This document shows positions 15,646-23,821 of a DNA stretch of 27,582 nt, piece by piece. Below the pieces are notes generated by a model. It ran no database searches. It was not told where the DNA came from and saw only the letters and a program-made list of their open reading frames with translations. The stretch is from a virus: positions 1 to 27,582 of the IMG/VR virus record IMGVR_UViG_3300025716_000007; one strand, written 5' to 3'. A program made the translations under genes and the position numbers. Each line of letters opens with the position of its first letter. Position 1 is the first letter of the stretch.

Positions 15646-16331
15646 AATTTAAAGTTTTTTATTCTGTTTTTATTTTTCTCTTTAATTGATTCGGCTTCTT
15701 TTGTCGGCTTACCTGAACCATTACCATTACCTCCACCAGAAGGACTATATTTATTGCCGAATAACTTTTTGTACTTTGTGTCGTAGATTTTTTTACCTTC
15801 GCTTACCAAATCTTCAATATTTGAATCCTTGTCTATTTTAGTCTTTAATTCAACTATTTCAAGAATCTCATCATTGTCACACCCTTTTTCTTTCAGCTCT
15901 TTTAAAAAAGATTTTTTCTTTTCAGAAACACTTTTCTCATTTTGAGCGGCTACTTCTTTTTCTTCCATAGCCTGTATCTTTGCAGATAACTCCTCGATAT
16001 GTTTCTTAGTTTCATCTTCTTCGCCTTTTCCCTTATCTGGAACAGATGGTTTACCTTTGACTTTTTCAAGTTCTTTATTCAACTCTGCTATTTTCCCTTC
16101 ATAAGAAGTCTTATTCTTAGAAGTTTCAGTAGCAATAATATGATTCACTTGACCATCTAATGTTTTAAGATATGAGGCTTGCGCATCAATAAACTTGCCA
16201 TAAGCTGATTCATCTTCGGGTGCTATTGCAGCAGCAGCACCTACGATATTGTCCCAAGATTTTTCTGTAAAATTGGTTTCTCCAATCTTCCCCTTCAAAT
16301 CGTTAGAAAGTTTTTCTTTCTCAATTGCCAT
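15642..16331 (-). CDS. Capsid scaffold protein, 229 aa
   Basis: This is the first gene of the minus-strand late operon, 40 bp below its promoter. The protein is highly charged, low in aromatic residues and coiled: KIAELNKELEKVKGK (about 75-90), KKHIEELSAKIQAMEEKE (about 110-130), EKKKSFLKELKEKG. A glycine/serine-rich linker (SPSGGGNGNGSGKPT) leads to a basic C-terminal tail, KEKNKNRIKNFKL. The coil plus basic C-terminal helix is the hallmark of internal scaffolds, whose tail binds the capsid shell. No protease motif is seen. The gene is followed by decoration and capsid genes. A baseplate coil protein is possible, but position favours scaffold. Confidence 0.75.
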   Translation of the reverse strand: MAIEKEKLSNDLKGKIGETNFTEKSWDNIVGAAAAIAPEDESAYGKFIDAQASYLKTLDGQVNHIIATETSKNKTSYEGKIAELNKELEKVKGKPSVPDKGKGEEDETKKHIEELSAKIQAMEEKEVAAQNEKSVSEKKKSFLKELKEKGCDNDEILEIVELKTKIDKDSNIEDLVSEGKKIYDTKYKKLFGNKYSPSGGGNGNGSGKPTKEAESIKEKNKNRIKNFKL

Positions 16332-16370
16332 AATTAATATAATTTATTAGTTTGTGCTTTATTCACCTTG

Positions 16371-16401
16371 CAAATATACATATTTTAATTGAATTAACAA
16401 A
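16371..16401 (-). promoter_or_regulatory. Late promoter for the scaffold-capsid-tail operon (Bacteroidota type)
   Basis: On the minus strand TATATTTG (16378-16371) matches the -7 element TAnnTTTG. TTTG (16401-16398) lies 19 bp upstream. A start near 16367 gives a leader of about 36 bases before the scaffold ATG at 16331. A plus-strand promoter of the same form lies 17 bp away, back to back. Confidence 0.75.
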
Positions 16402-16417
16402 ATATTTTATAATTATT

Positions 16418-16448
16418 TTTGCTAAATGTTATATTTTTTTTATCTTTG
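16418..16448 (+). promoter_or_regulatory. Late promoter for the terminase-portal operon (Bacteroidota type)
   Basis: TTTG at 16418-16421 and TATCTTTG at 16441-16448 are separated by 19 bp, an exact fit to the Bacteroidota -33/-7 pattern. The predicted start is near 16452. An ATG at 16426 therefore lies inside the promoter and cannot be the translation start of the message made here. Confidence 0.75.
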
Positions 16449-16503
16449 TGGAGTGAAAATAAATGAAGACAGCAAATTTGATAAAGTTTTTCAGTCTTAT
16501 GGG

Positions 16504-18141
16504 ATGAATTTTTATTCCACTGAATATGTTAATGTAATTCGAAACGATAAAGAATTATTAGATGCTACTATATGCCCATACGAAGGCAACCAAGAGAAAT
16601 TTCTTACTAGTACCGCAGACCTTGTTTTCTACTCTGGAACCAGAGGCGCAGGAAAAACAGGGGCTTTATTAATGTCAATCTATCCATACATTGAAAAAGA
16701 ATATTTCTCGGGGGTTATATTCCGTAATGAGAAGAAAGATGCAAGTGGAGTAGGCGGTATAGCGGATGAATCAAAATTCTTCTTTAAACAAGACGGTACT
16801 TACAAATCTTCTCAAACAAATATGTGTTGGGACTTTAATAAAGGTGGAAATTTATCTTTTGAATATTACTCACAAGCGTATAAAGATTTTGATAAACGTT
16901 TTAGAGGTAAGGAATTTCCTTTTATAGGAGTAGATGAGGTAAACCAAATACCTTTCAAGCATTTCACTTTCCTATTTTCAGATAATCGTAACTCTTATGG
17001 GTATCCAAATAAGATAAGATGTACGTGTAACCCAGATGGTGATTCGTGGGTATTTATATTTCTTAAGGGAGAATATAGAGATAAAGATGGGAAAGTTCAG
17101 AATAAGTTTATCACCAATGATGGAATGCCTATTCTTGAAAATAACGGTAAAATGCTTTATTTCTATAAGTTTGGAGATAGACCCGATGAGTGTTATTGGG
17201 GAGGTACTAAAGAGGAAGTATACTTGCAAGGTAAAGAGAAAATGGATCGTATATACAATAATGATCCACAACTTAAGAAATATATGAAATCTCCTGCTGA
17301 ACTTGCATTGTCATGTTCACTTGTAACAGGGTTTACTTCTGATAATAGAATCATAATGAAAGGTGGGGATTATACTCGCCGATTAAGTATGATGGGAGAG
17401 GAAGAAAAGGAAAGAGATTTAATAGGTCGATGGATTAAACATACTGATACAGAATCTTTGGTCAATGCAAACGATATGGATGCGTTCTTTGATAATCCCG
17501 AAAAACAAATAACAGATTTTAGATGTGTAACTGCAGATATGTCGGGTAACGGGCGGAATGATCCTGCTACCTTATTCTATTGGGAAGGTTTTCATTTAGC
17601 AGATGTTGAATTTCTACAGGTCGGAGCTGAAACTCTTAAGTTGGCTTGTGATAAGTTCCTAGAGAAACATAATGTAGCACGTGAGAACTTTTGTTTTGAT
17701 GCAACCTCTTTAGGTTCAACTTATTCAGAGTATTTCTCGGATGCAATAAACTATGTTGCCAAGATGGCTGCATTTGATAAAAAGAGCGTGTTATTTAATG
17801 GTAGACGTACAGAGGTATCAAACTACGAAAATGTAAGAGCACAGATATTTGACTGTTTATCACAGAGAATTAAGGCAAGAGGATATTCTATAGAGCACGA
17901 ACTATTGTATCAGACATTTGGAGGTAAGATGTTAGTTGACCACTTTAGAGAAGAATATCCGGCAATAGCTAGAATACAGAATAATGAGTATAAGTTCCAA
18001 GCAATAAAGAAAATAGATATGAAATCAAGAGTAGGTCACTCTCCCGATTTTATTGACTGTTGGACTTTAAGAGAATATATAGAGTTGTACAGGGATAACA
18101 AACAAAAGAAAATAACAAGAAAAAACGCATGGATGCTTTAA
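16504..18141 (+). CDS. terL: Terminase large subunit, 545 aa from the preferred start
   Basis: This is the ATPase-nuclease motor that packages DNA through the portal. The Walker A motif SGTRGAGKTG lies at residues 44-53 and the Walker B FIGVDE at 140-145. The nuclease half has acidic residues in VTADMSGNGRNDPA (D345), NFCFDATSLG (D399) and HSPDFIDCW (D515, D518). The frame is open back to an ATG at 16426, but bases 16418-16448 form a promoter. The real start is therefore the ATG at 16504 (MNFYSTEYV), or possibly a GTG at 16453 that would be leaderless. It heads the plus-strand arm. No small terminase is obvious upstream, since the adjacent gene on that side is the divergent scaffold. Confidence 0.93.
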   Translation: MNFYSTEYVNVIRNDKELLDATICPYEGNQEKFLTSTADLVFYSGTRGAGKTGALLMSIYPYIEKEYFSGVIFRNEKKDASGVGGIADESKFFFKQDGTYKSSQTNMCWDFNKGGNLSFEYYSQAYKDFDKRFRGKEFPFIGVDEVNQIPFKHFTFLFSDNRNSYGYPNKIRCTCNPDGDSWVFIFLKGEYRDKDGKVQNKFITNDGMPILENNGKMLYFYKFGDRPDECYWGGTKEEVYLQGKEKMDRIYNNDPQLKKYMKSPAELALSCSLVTGFTSDNRIIMKGGDYTRRLSMMGEEEKERDLIGRWIKHTDTESLVNANDMDAFFDNPEKQITDFRCVTADMSGNGRNDPATLFYWEGFHLADVEFLQVGAETLKLACDKFLEKHNVARENFCFDATSLGSTYSEYFSDAINYVAKMAAFDKKSVLFNGRRTEVSNYENVRAQIFDCLSQRIKARGYSIEHELLYQTFGGKMLVDHFREEYPAIARIQNNEYKFQAIKKIDMKSRVGHSPDFIDCWTLREYIELYRDNKQKKITRKNAWML

Positions 18142-18153
18142 TAAGATTAATAT

Positions 18154-18738
18154 ATGATAAGACAAATAGGATTAGTAGATGATGAAACATTAATAAATAG
18201 GCTTACGGCATTCGAAAGATTTATTCTTCCGTTATGCCTTACAAGTAAAGACCCGAAGGCTAGGGAAATGATATATACGTCTATACGTTTATATAACGGT
18301 CAGTCACTACCTAATACAGATGGGTCAATGAGAGTGCAGATAACTAGGTATTTCCATCAAAGAGAAGTTCAAACATTCTTAATGGTATATAAGAGTGAGC
18401 ATGAATTACCCGATATTAAGGTAGGTTATAAGAAGAAAGAGAATATTAAAGATAATAATGAGGAAGCCATAGACGTAGCGAACCTAACACGCGAGGGTCA
18501 CTTACAATATCTATTAGGTAAAAGGGATGAGGCTGAAAAAATAAGAGATGAAAAACTTACACTTGACTATAATAAACAGATAGCTTCTATTCAAGGTTGG
18601 ACTAGAGAGCAAAAAGAAGAAACACAGACGAAAAACATTTATGTTCCGATTACATGCTTTGATTGTCCTTTATATAAAGAGAAAAATGAAATATTAAAAC
18701 AAGTAGATAATGATAATACTAGAACAAGTAGCAAATAA
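18154..18738 (+). CDS. Unknown protein between terminase and portal, 194 aa
   Basis: No family is recognised. The first 110 residues are helical (ETLINRLTAFERFILPLCLT, KAREMIYTSIRLYNG, RVQITRYFHQREVQTFLMVY). The middle is charged and coil-like (RDEAEKIRDEKLTLDYNKQI). A C-terminal FDCPLY with a lone C-x-x-C lies at about residue 170. The gene is 12 bp after the terminase stop and overlaps the portal start by 29 bp. A helical DNA-binding front and an oligomerising coil would suit a small terminase subunit, which most phages of this type encode next to TerL, normally before it. That role is only a hypothesis. Confidence 0.65.
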   Translation: MIRQIGLVDDETLINRLTAFERFILPLCLTSKDPKAREMIYTSIRLYNGQSLPNTDGSMRVQITRYFHQREVQTFLMVYKSEHELPDIKVGYKKKENIKDNNEEAIDVANLTREGHLQYLLGKRDEAEKIRDEKLTLDYNKQIASIQGWTREQKEETQTKNIYVPITCFDCPLYKEKNEILKQVDNDNTRTSSK

Positions 18739-20317
18739 AACAGAGAGATTCTATCAGTCAATACCTTTATTGGTAAGTGATAAGGTAGAGGCAAGAAGGG
18801 AAATACCTCAAAGTATGTTCTTACAACAATTAGACCCAAAGGGACATTTAATACTTAATACAACGTACTATCCGAATATACGTAAGGAAGTTCCCGAAAA
18901 AGGTCATGAACGTGAAGAAAATCCCCCAATGTCAATTGTTGAAAAAGAGGTTGAACGTGTTGCAATAGGAATGCAAGACATTATATTAAGTAAACATTTA
19001 ACACATTTATGTGGTAATAAGTTACATTTTGATATATTAAATCTTAGCCCTACAGATTCACAAGACAATGCTTTTGTAGACTATAAACAGAAATGGGATT
19101 TATACAATTTTGATACAGCCAAGTATGAATTTATCAAATCTGTATTAGGAACAGGGGATGGAGCAATCTGTTTATTTAGAAATGAAGACAGCGAAACTGA
19201 TTATAAGGTATTTTCTATATTAAAAAGAGATGTGATGCATCCCGTGTATGATTTTACAGGTAAACTAAGAGTTTTTGGAAGATCTTTTTCAACGAATGAA
19301 AATATAGCGAATCAAACAGTAGACTTCTTAGAGGTTTGGGATGATACAAATTATTATCTATTTTCTACAGATGATAATCTACAAGATAAATCATTAAGTT
19401 ATCCTGAATGGGACGATATGAAAGAGTTTAGCCAATCCTTCTCAAAAAATAACGATACGGGAGAATATTATCCTGTTAAAATGCAGAAACACGGATTTAA
19501 AGAGATACCTATCGTTTATTTAAAAAGAGAAACAGGCGCATGTTGGAGTAGAGTTCAACCATTAATAGAGGCATTAGAGAAAGCTCTATCACAATTGTTT
19601 GAGAATAATAAATCTTATGCTTTTAGAATAATGTACGTCACAGGTGGATTCAATATTCAAGGTACTTTAAAGAATAACTCTATGGAGCCGTCATGCATCA
19701 TGCTAGACGATGCAAGTGCTAAGGCTGGGACTATTGAAGGTGCTGATGCTTCCGCTTCATTTAAAGAGCAATTAACACAGACTATGGACTTCATTAAGAT
19801 GTCAGGTTTTATAGTTATGCCTCCTACAAGTGTAAGTGGTGATACTTCGGGTACGGCAATCAAGATTCTTTATTCTCCGGCAATAGAAAAGGCAATAAAC
19901 GATATACATTTCTTTAATCGTTCAATAAAGTTATTAACAAAACTATTTAAAGAAAGTATTGGGCTAGAAGAGGATTCTTCACCATCTGATTTAAATCAAA
20001 TCAAAATAAGATCAACAATTATACCTTATATTCCTCAAAATGATCAGGAAGTTGTTAATAATCTTAATATAGGGTATGCTTCGGGTAATGGATATTTATC
20101 TGCACAAACATGTCAAGAAAAAGATCCGAATTGTACACCGCAAGAAGCAATAAGAGTTAAGAATGAACAGGAAGAAAAAGCACAAACTGAAAGAAATGCT
20201 ATCGTATATGAAAGTACTCAACAGAATGCAGATAATGGAGGTGCAAGTCCTACGAATGATACTCAAAATGCAAGCAATAAACAAAAACAATTATTAGCAA
20301 ATGCGCAAGCAAAGTGA
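18710..20317 (+). CDS. Portal protein, 535 aa
   Basis: The portal dodecamer is the DNA channel at the head vertex and docks the terminase. Position (after terminase, before a MuF-type protein), length and sequence agree with portals of the SPP1/HK97 broad group. Marks are the early helix EVERVAIGMQDIILSKHL, YEFIKSVLGTGDGAICLFRN (about 140-160), a beta wing EVWDDTNYYLFSTDDN, and KEIPIVYLKRETGACWSRVQ before the stem helix LIEALEKALSQLFENNKSYA. The segment FIVMPPTSVSGDTSGTAIKIL at about 365-385 is the portal crown-side region, and the tail of the protein is Gln/Asn/Ala-rich (QNADNGGASPTNDTQNASNK). It overlaps the upstream gene by 29 bp and the MuF gene by 17 bp. Confidence 0.85.
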   Translation: MIILEQVANKTERFYQSIPLLVSDKVEARREIPQSMFLQQLDPKGHLILNTTYYPNIRKEVPEKGHEREENPPMSIVEKEVERVAIGMQDIILSKHLTHLCGNKLHFDILNLSPTDSQDNAFVDYKQKWDLYNFDTAKYEFIKSVLGTGDGAICLFRNEDSETDYKVFSILKRDVMHPVYDFTGKLRVFGRSFSTNENIANQTVDFLEVWDDTNYYLFSTDDNLQDKSLSYPEWDDMKEFSQSFSKNNDTGEYYPVKMQKHGFKEIPIVYLKRETGACWSRVQPLIEALEKALSQLFENNKSYAFRIMYVTGGFNIQGTLKNNSMEPSCIMLDDASAKAGTIEGADASASFKEQLTQTMDFIKMSGFIVMPPTSVSGDTSGTAIKILYSPAIEKAINDIHFFNRSIKLLTKLFKESIGLEEDSSPSDLNQIKIRSTIIPYIPQNDQEVVNNLNIGYASGNGYLSAQTCQEKDPNCTPQEAIRVKNEQEEKAQTERNAIVYESTQQNADNGGASPTNDTQNASNKQKQLLANAQAK

Positions 20318-21098
20318 TAAATATAGAGAACAACTTATAGACCTTATGGCTCATTCGGAATCAGATATAAATTCCGATATGAGAGATAAGGTTCGTAAGA
20401 TTGTCTTGCTATGTAGCGGATTAAATGATAATAACTTTACATTTAATAATCATAAGGCTATTGAAAAGAAAGTAGATAAGATCATTGATGAATTATCGGG
20501 AGATATCTATGATTCTGTTTCAAGTCGTGCAAAGAAAGCTATAAATTTAGCTTATCAAAAAGAACATGAAGTATTCAAGAATGCTTTATTTATCTCTTTC
20601 ATGTCTTTACTAATTGATGGTAAGACTATTGCAGATAGGATAAACTCTTATTTATCAGGGTTGAAACTTGAAATAGAATCTTATATTGCGGTTGGATTAA
20701 ATAATAGTGATTCTATGACGTCAATATTTAATAATTGGTATTATAATAGAAAAAAACCATATAATTCTTCGATCATTAAAAGTAATATTGGTAAATTTGA
20801 AGCCGAAGGATTAAATAAAGGAATTAGGTTTGGAAGTGGATATAACAGTTCTTCTTTTATGGGTCTTAAAGAACTTGAAATGAATAATACTTTTCAATCA
20901 TACAATTATATTTTGAATGAGATTTGGAAAGAAAAAGGAATAAATGGGTGGTACACGGTAAGAGGATCTAATTATCCTTGTCCAATTTGCCAAGCACAAG
21001 TAGGTAAATTTCATCCAATGTCAGATAAGTTCTTAGGGTATCATAATAGATGTTGCTGTATAATGCTACCGTATACTAAAGATAATAAAAGTGATTAA
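20301..21098 (+). CDS. MuF-like minor head protein, 265 aa
   Basis: MuF-type proteins are minor capsid components made next to the portal and carried in the head. The C-terminal signature is clear: WYTVRGSNYPCPICQAQVGK, then FHPMSDKFLGYHNRCCCIMLP, with C-x-x-C, an H-P and a C-x-C array that probably binds zinc. Residues about 70-150 are helical (SRAKKAINLAYQKEHEVFKN, ELEMNNTFQSYNYILNEIWK nearer the end). It lacks a fused toxin, protease or ADP-ribosyltransferase domain, which some MuF proteins carry. Its start lies inside the portal 3' end, 17 bp before the portal stop, which suggests coupling. Confidence 0.8.
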   Translation: MRKQSDKYREQLIDLMAHSESDINSDMRDKVRKIVLLCSGLNDNNFTFNNHKAIEKKVDKIIDELSGDIYDSVSSRAKKAINLAYQKEHEVFKNALFISFMSLLIDGKTIADRINSYLSGLKLEIESYIAVGLNNSDSMTSIFNNWYYNRKKPYNSSIIKSNIGKFEAEGLNKGIRFGSGYNSSSFMGLKELEMNNTFQSYNYILNEIWKEKGINGWYTVRGSNYPCPICQAQVGKFHPMSDKFLGYHNRCCCIMLPYTKDNKSD

Positions 21099-21100
21099 TT

Positions 21101-22576
21101 ATGGAACAAGAAGAAATTATATTAAGGTTAAACGAGGCTATAAAGGAAATAAGTAAGCCAAAGAATGATGGTTTTAAAATAGGTATTGGAATCACTACCC
21201 ATAATCGTTATGACATATTCAAAGAAACATACGATAAGATGAATGAATTCTTACCCGAAAATTGTAAACTCGTAGTGGTAGATGATTGTTCTGATACACC
21301 CGTAAAAGAAGCAACGTATAGATTTAATACCAATGTGGGCATTGCAAGAGGAAAAAATAAATGTATTGAATTACTGTATGATGCAGGGTGTGAACATTTC
21401 TTTATTTTTGACGACGATTGTTATCCCGCATGTAAAGATTGGTATAAAACCTATATTGAATGTGGAGAAAATCATTTGAATTATATATTTGAAGAGTTCT
21501 CCGGCACACCACAATTTATGCTTAAAGATACCTGTAAACTATATGAAGACGGTAAGATTGTAGCTTATTCCCATACGCGCGGGTGTATGTGCTATTATCG
21601 TAGAATATGTTTTGACAAAGCAGGTGGAATGTCACCAATATTTGGTAAATGGGGATATGAACACCCCGACCTATCTAATAGAATATATAACTTAGGATTA
21701 ACTAAGTTCAAATATATGGATGTTCCAAATAGTAGTAATTACATATATTCTCGCGATGAGCATACAAGGAATGCAGGTTCTACAGTTATAGGGGATGAAA
21801 GGACTAAGCAAATACAAAGGAACTCTGTAATATATGATAGTAGAAAACATTCTACTGAATATGTAGACTTTAGAGAAAGAGAAAATATTATTATAACTTG
21901 CTATTTCACAAAACTGAAAGACTTCCAAAGAAACGAGAATATATTCAAATCTGATACTTCATTATTACAACCGTTAATTGATTCAATGAAAGGGCAGAAA
22001 CTTGTTATTTTAAACGATTGTTTTGAAAACCATACAGATGGTAGCATAGAGTTCGTTCGTGTAAATACGGGTATGGCTAGGGTATACTATCAAAGATGGG
22101 TAAGTATATTAGAGTATCTTATTTTGAATAAGAATAAAATAGGTAATGTGTTTTGTATTGATGGAACGGATGTGGTATTATTGAATAATCCATTTGATAA
22201 GATGAAAGAGAATGTATTGTATACAGGTGATGAGCCTAATAAACTTTCATGCGAATGGATGATGAAAAATCATTTAAACCCTATCCTTCAAAAATTCATG
22301 AATGAGAATAAAGATGAAGTATTATTAAATGCCGGAATCATAGGAAGTAGTTTAGATAATATTACTCGATTTGTTTCTACATTACTATCTACTTATTCTG
22401 AAATGGTGAGTGAAAAGTATTTTAACCAACGAGAAGATAGCGGAGATAGCGATATGGGACTATTCAATTATATTGCGCGTACTTACTTTGGAAATATTAT
22501 TCAACATGGAACAAAGGTAAATACTGTTTTTAAGGATGATAAGGCAAATGATGTGAGTTGGTTTAAGCACAAATAA
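21101..22576 (+). CDS. Two-domain glycosyltransferase (GT2-type N-terminal domain plus a second GT-A-like domain), 491 aa
   Basis: The N-terminal 250 residues look like family 2: IGIGITTHNR (27-36), KLVVVDDCSD (56-65), NVGIARGKN (78-86), the metal-binding FIFDDDC (101-107) and GKWGYEHPDLSNRIY (182-196). Residues 262-491 form a second unit: IIITCYFTKLKDF, GNVFCIDGTDVVLLNNPF (D354 and D357 could be a DxxD nucleotide-sugar site), VLYTGDE, and LLNAGIIGSS (408-417), the pattern of GT-A enzymes that transfer from UDP- or GDP-sugars. The sugar donor and acceptor cannot be read. No membrane segment is present, so it acts in the cytoplasm. It follows the MuF gene by 2 bp and precedes a smaller glycosyltransferase by 3 bp, within the head operon, which suggests modification of virion proteins. 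Confidence 0.85.
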   Translation: MEQEEIILRLNEAIKEISKPKNDGFKIGIGITTHNRYDIFKETYDKMNEFLPENCKLVVVDDCSDTPVKEATYRFNTNVGIARGKNKCIELLYDAGCEHFFIFDDDCYPACKDWYKTYIECGENHLNYIFEEFSGTPQFMLKDTCKLYEDGKIVAYSHTRGCMCYYRRICFDKAGGMSPIFGKWGYEHPDLSNRIYNLGLTKFKYMDVPNSSNYIYSRDEHTRNAGSTVIGDERTKQIQRNSVIYDSRKHSTEYVDFRERENIIITCYFTKLKDFQRNENIFKSDTSLLQPLIDSMKGQKLVILNDCFENHTDGSIEFVRVNTGMARVYYQRWVSILEYLILNKNKIGNVFCIDGTDVVLLNNPFDKMKENVLYTGDEPNKLSCEWMMKNHLNPILQKFMNENKDEVLLNAGIIGSSLDNITRFVSTLLSTYSEMVSEKYFNQREDSGDSDMGLFNYIARTYFGNIIQHGTKVNTVFKDDKANDVSWFKHK

Positions 22577-22579
22577 GTT

Positions 22580-23137
22580 ATGAATGTAAGTTTTATTTCA
22601 GCATATAATACGGATAAGAACATAGGCGGTGAATACAACCGTCTTATTGAGAATATAAATGATGAATACATATTTATCAAGGACGGTGATGTGTTATTTC
22701 TTACTCCTGATTATGGAGATAAGATAATGGATATCATAAATAGTAATCCTGAATATGACATTATAGGTTGCCGGACTAATAGATTGGCAGGAAAACATCA
22801 GCGAGTTGGTGAACTAAATTCAATACCTGATATTGATTACCATATTGAAATAGCAAATAAAATATGGGCTACATGTGGGAACTTAGTACTACCTACTAAA
22901 ATAAACGTTGCTGCAATGTGCATGATCATTAAACGTAAAGTATGGGAACGAATAAAGTTCCCTGAAAATAATATATGCTTTGATAGGATATTCTGTGAAA
23001 AAGCATTATCTTTAGGGTATAAGTTAGGAATAGCGCAAGGGTTGTACGTCTTTCATCTTTATAGATGGGGACATGATCATCCCGAATCGTATACAGGACA
23101 TTTAATAAAGAATAATTATGGAATCAAGGGAATTTAA
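22580..23137 (+). CDS. Small glycosyltransferase-like protein, 185 aa
   Basis: It looks like a short GT-A/GT2 enzyme. It starts with a Rossmann-like MNVSFISAYNTD, then EYNRLIENINDEYIFIKDGDVLFL, where DGD (about residues 34-36) would be the DxD metal and nucleotide-sugar site. Later it carries an aromatic and charged segment with HLYRWGHDHPESYTGH that could be the catalytic end, resembling the W-G-x-D-x-D/H-x of related enzymes. At 185 residues it is short for a full GT2. The gene is 3 bp after the two-domain glycosyltransferase and its 3' end overlaps the next gene by 20 bp. The two enzymes probably act in series on one glycan, though one could be an accessory subunit. Confidence 0.65.
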   Translation: MNVSFISAYNTDKNIGGEYNRLIENINDEYIFIKDGDVLFLTPDYGDKIMDIINSNPEYDIIGCRTNRLAGKHQRVGELNSIPDIDYHIEIANKIWATCGNLVLPTKINVAAMCMIIKRKVWERIKFPENNICFDRIFCEKALSLGYKLGIAQGLYVFHLYRWGHDHPESYTGHLIKNNYGIKGI

Positions 23138-23444
23138 TGCGGATTACGCAAGAGAGATATCGGTATCAAAGATATATGATACTTATAGCAGGGAAATTGA
23201 GAGAATAAAGAAAGGCATTGAAAAGAATGCAAAGAACGGTTTATTCTACTATAATATCAGGTACACCTATACTAATAGTATGGGAATAGAAGATAATGTA
23301 CACGATAATGAGATAAAAGAAATAGAGAATAAGATAAATAATATATCTCTTTACTTTAGATCAAAGTCTTTTGAAGTTAAATCTATTGAGTTGGATAGAG
23401 ATTCTTTTGGTGATTTTGTAGATGGTATGAAGATTATTTGGTAA
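23118..23444 (+). CDS. Small conserved-type phage protein, 108 aa
   Basis: The start overlaps the upstream glycosyltransferase by 20 bp and the gene closes the plus-strand head operon. The sequence opens MESREFNADYAREISVSKIY, followed by a helix (DTYSREIERIKKGIEKNAKNG). It ends with SFEVKSIELDRDSF, then MKIIW. I recall small phage proteins of like design (helix, I-x-x-A-A-x-x-G turn, C-terminal ...I-x-W), whose function is not known to me. It lacks cysteines, membrane segments or nuclease motifs. Its last four codons overlap the end of the convergent cysteine-rich gene. Confidence 0.6.
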   Translation: MESREFNADYAREISVSKIYDTYSREIERIKKGIEKNAKNGLFYYNIRYTYTNSMGIEDNVHDNEIKEIENKINNISLYFRSKSFEVKSIELDRDSFGDFVDGMKIIW

Positions 23445-23658
23445 TTACTTTTTGATAGTACACATTCTTTTTATCTGAACGGAATAAAGCAATACACTTA
23501 ACTATTCCGCATTGTTCCGTATCTTTAAAACAACATATCTTACAGCTATCGGGTATCTTATCTATAGATATTATTTTAGGTGATTCAACTACTATTATTG
23601 TATCACCATTATATGGAAATGTTTCACCTATTTTCTTTTCTGTGTATGTCATAACCAA
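23434..23658 (-). CDS. Small cysteine-rich protein, 74 aa, possible zinc binding
   Basis: Residues about 38-57 carry five cysteines in C-x-x-C-C-(x)7-C-(x)4-C (DSCKICCFKDTEQCGIVKC), followed by LFRSDKKNVYYQKV. Preceding it is a beta hairpin (IGETFPYNGDTIIVVES). The pattern of a small beta protein with two cysteine pairs and a C-terminal R-x-D-x-x-x-V-(Y/F) strand recurs in Bacteroidota phage and mobile-element proteins of unknown function. A similar cysteine pattern is seen in the 62-aa protein at 26978-27166. It ends on the opposite strand within the last four codons of the head-operon gene. It may be transcribed from the promoter at 24748-24777 through the tRNA genes. Confidence 0.55.
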   Translation of the reverse strand: MVMTYTEKKIGETFPYNGDTIIVVESPKIISIDKIPDSCKICCFKDTEQCGIVKCIALFRSDKKNVYYQKVITK

Positions 23659-23748
23659 TTGTTTTAATTTAAAAAGTAGGGATGTTCGTATAACAAATTA
23701 CAACCATTCTCTATAATTATAGCAATCTACTTTTCCATCTAAAGGTTG

Positions 23749-23821
23749 AGCCGATAGCAGGATTCAAACCCGCGACATAAACATTACAAATGTTCCGTTC
23801 TATCAACTGAACTATATCGGC
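23749..23821 (-). tRNA. tRNA-Thr (anticodon UGU)
   Basis: The cloverleaf reads on the minus strand: acceptor GCCGATA/TATCGGC (perfect), D stem GTTC/GAAC, anticodon stem GAACA/TGTTT with loop TTTGTAA (anticodon TGT), T stem GCGGG/CCTGC with loop TTTGAAT, and a T at the discriminator. CCA is not encoded. UGU reads ACA, a codon favoured in AT-rich genes. Confidence 0.9.

Noticed and set aside
20301-21098. Fused toxin or ADP-ribosyltransferase domain on the MuF protein
   Set aside because: The protein ends shortly after the cysteine cluster of the MuF domain, leaving no room for an extra domain.
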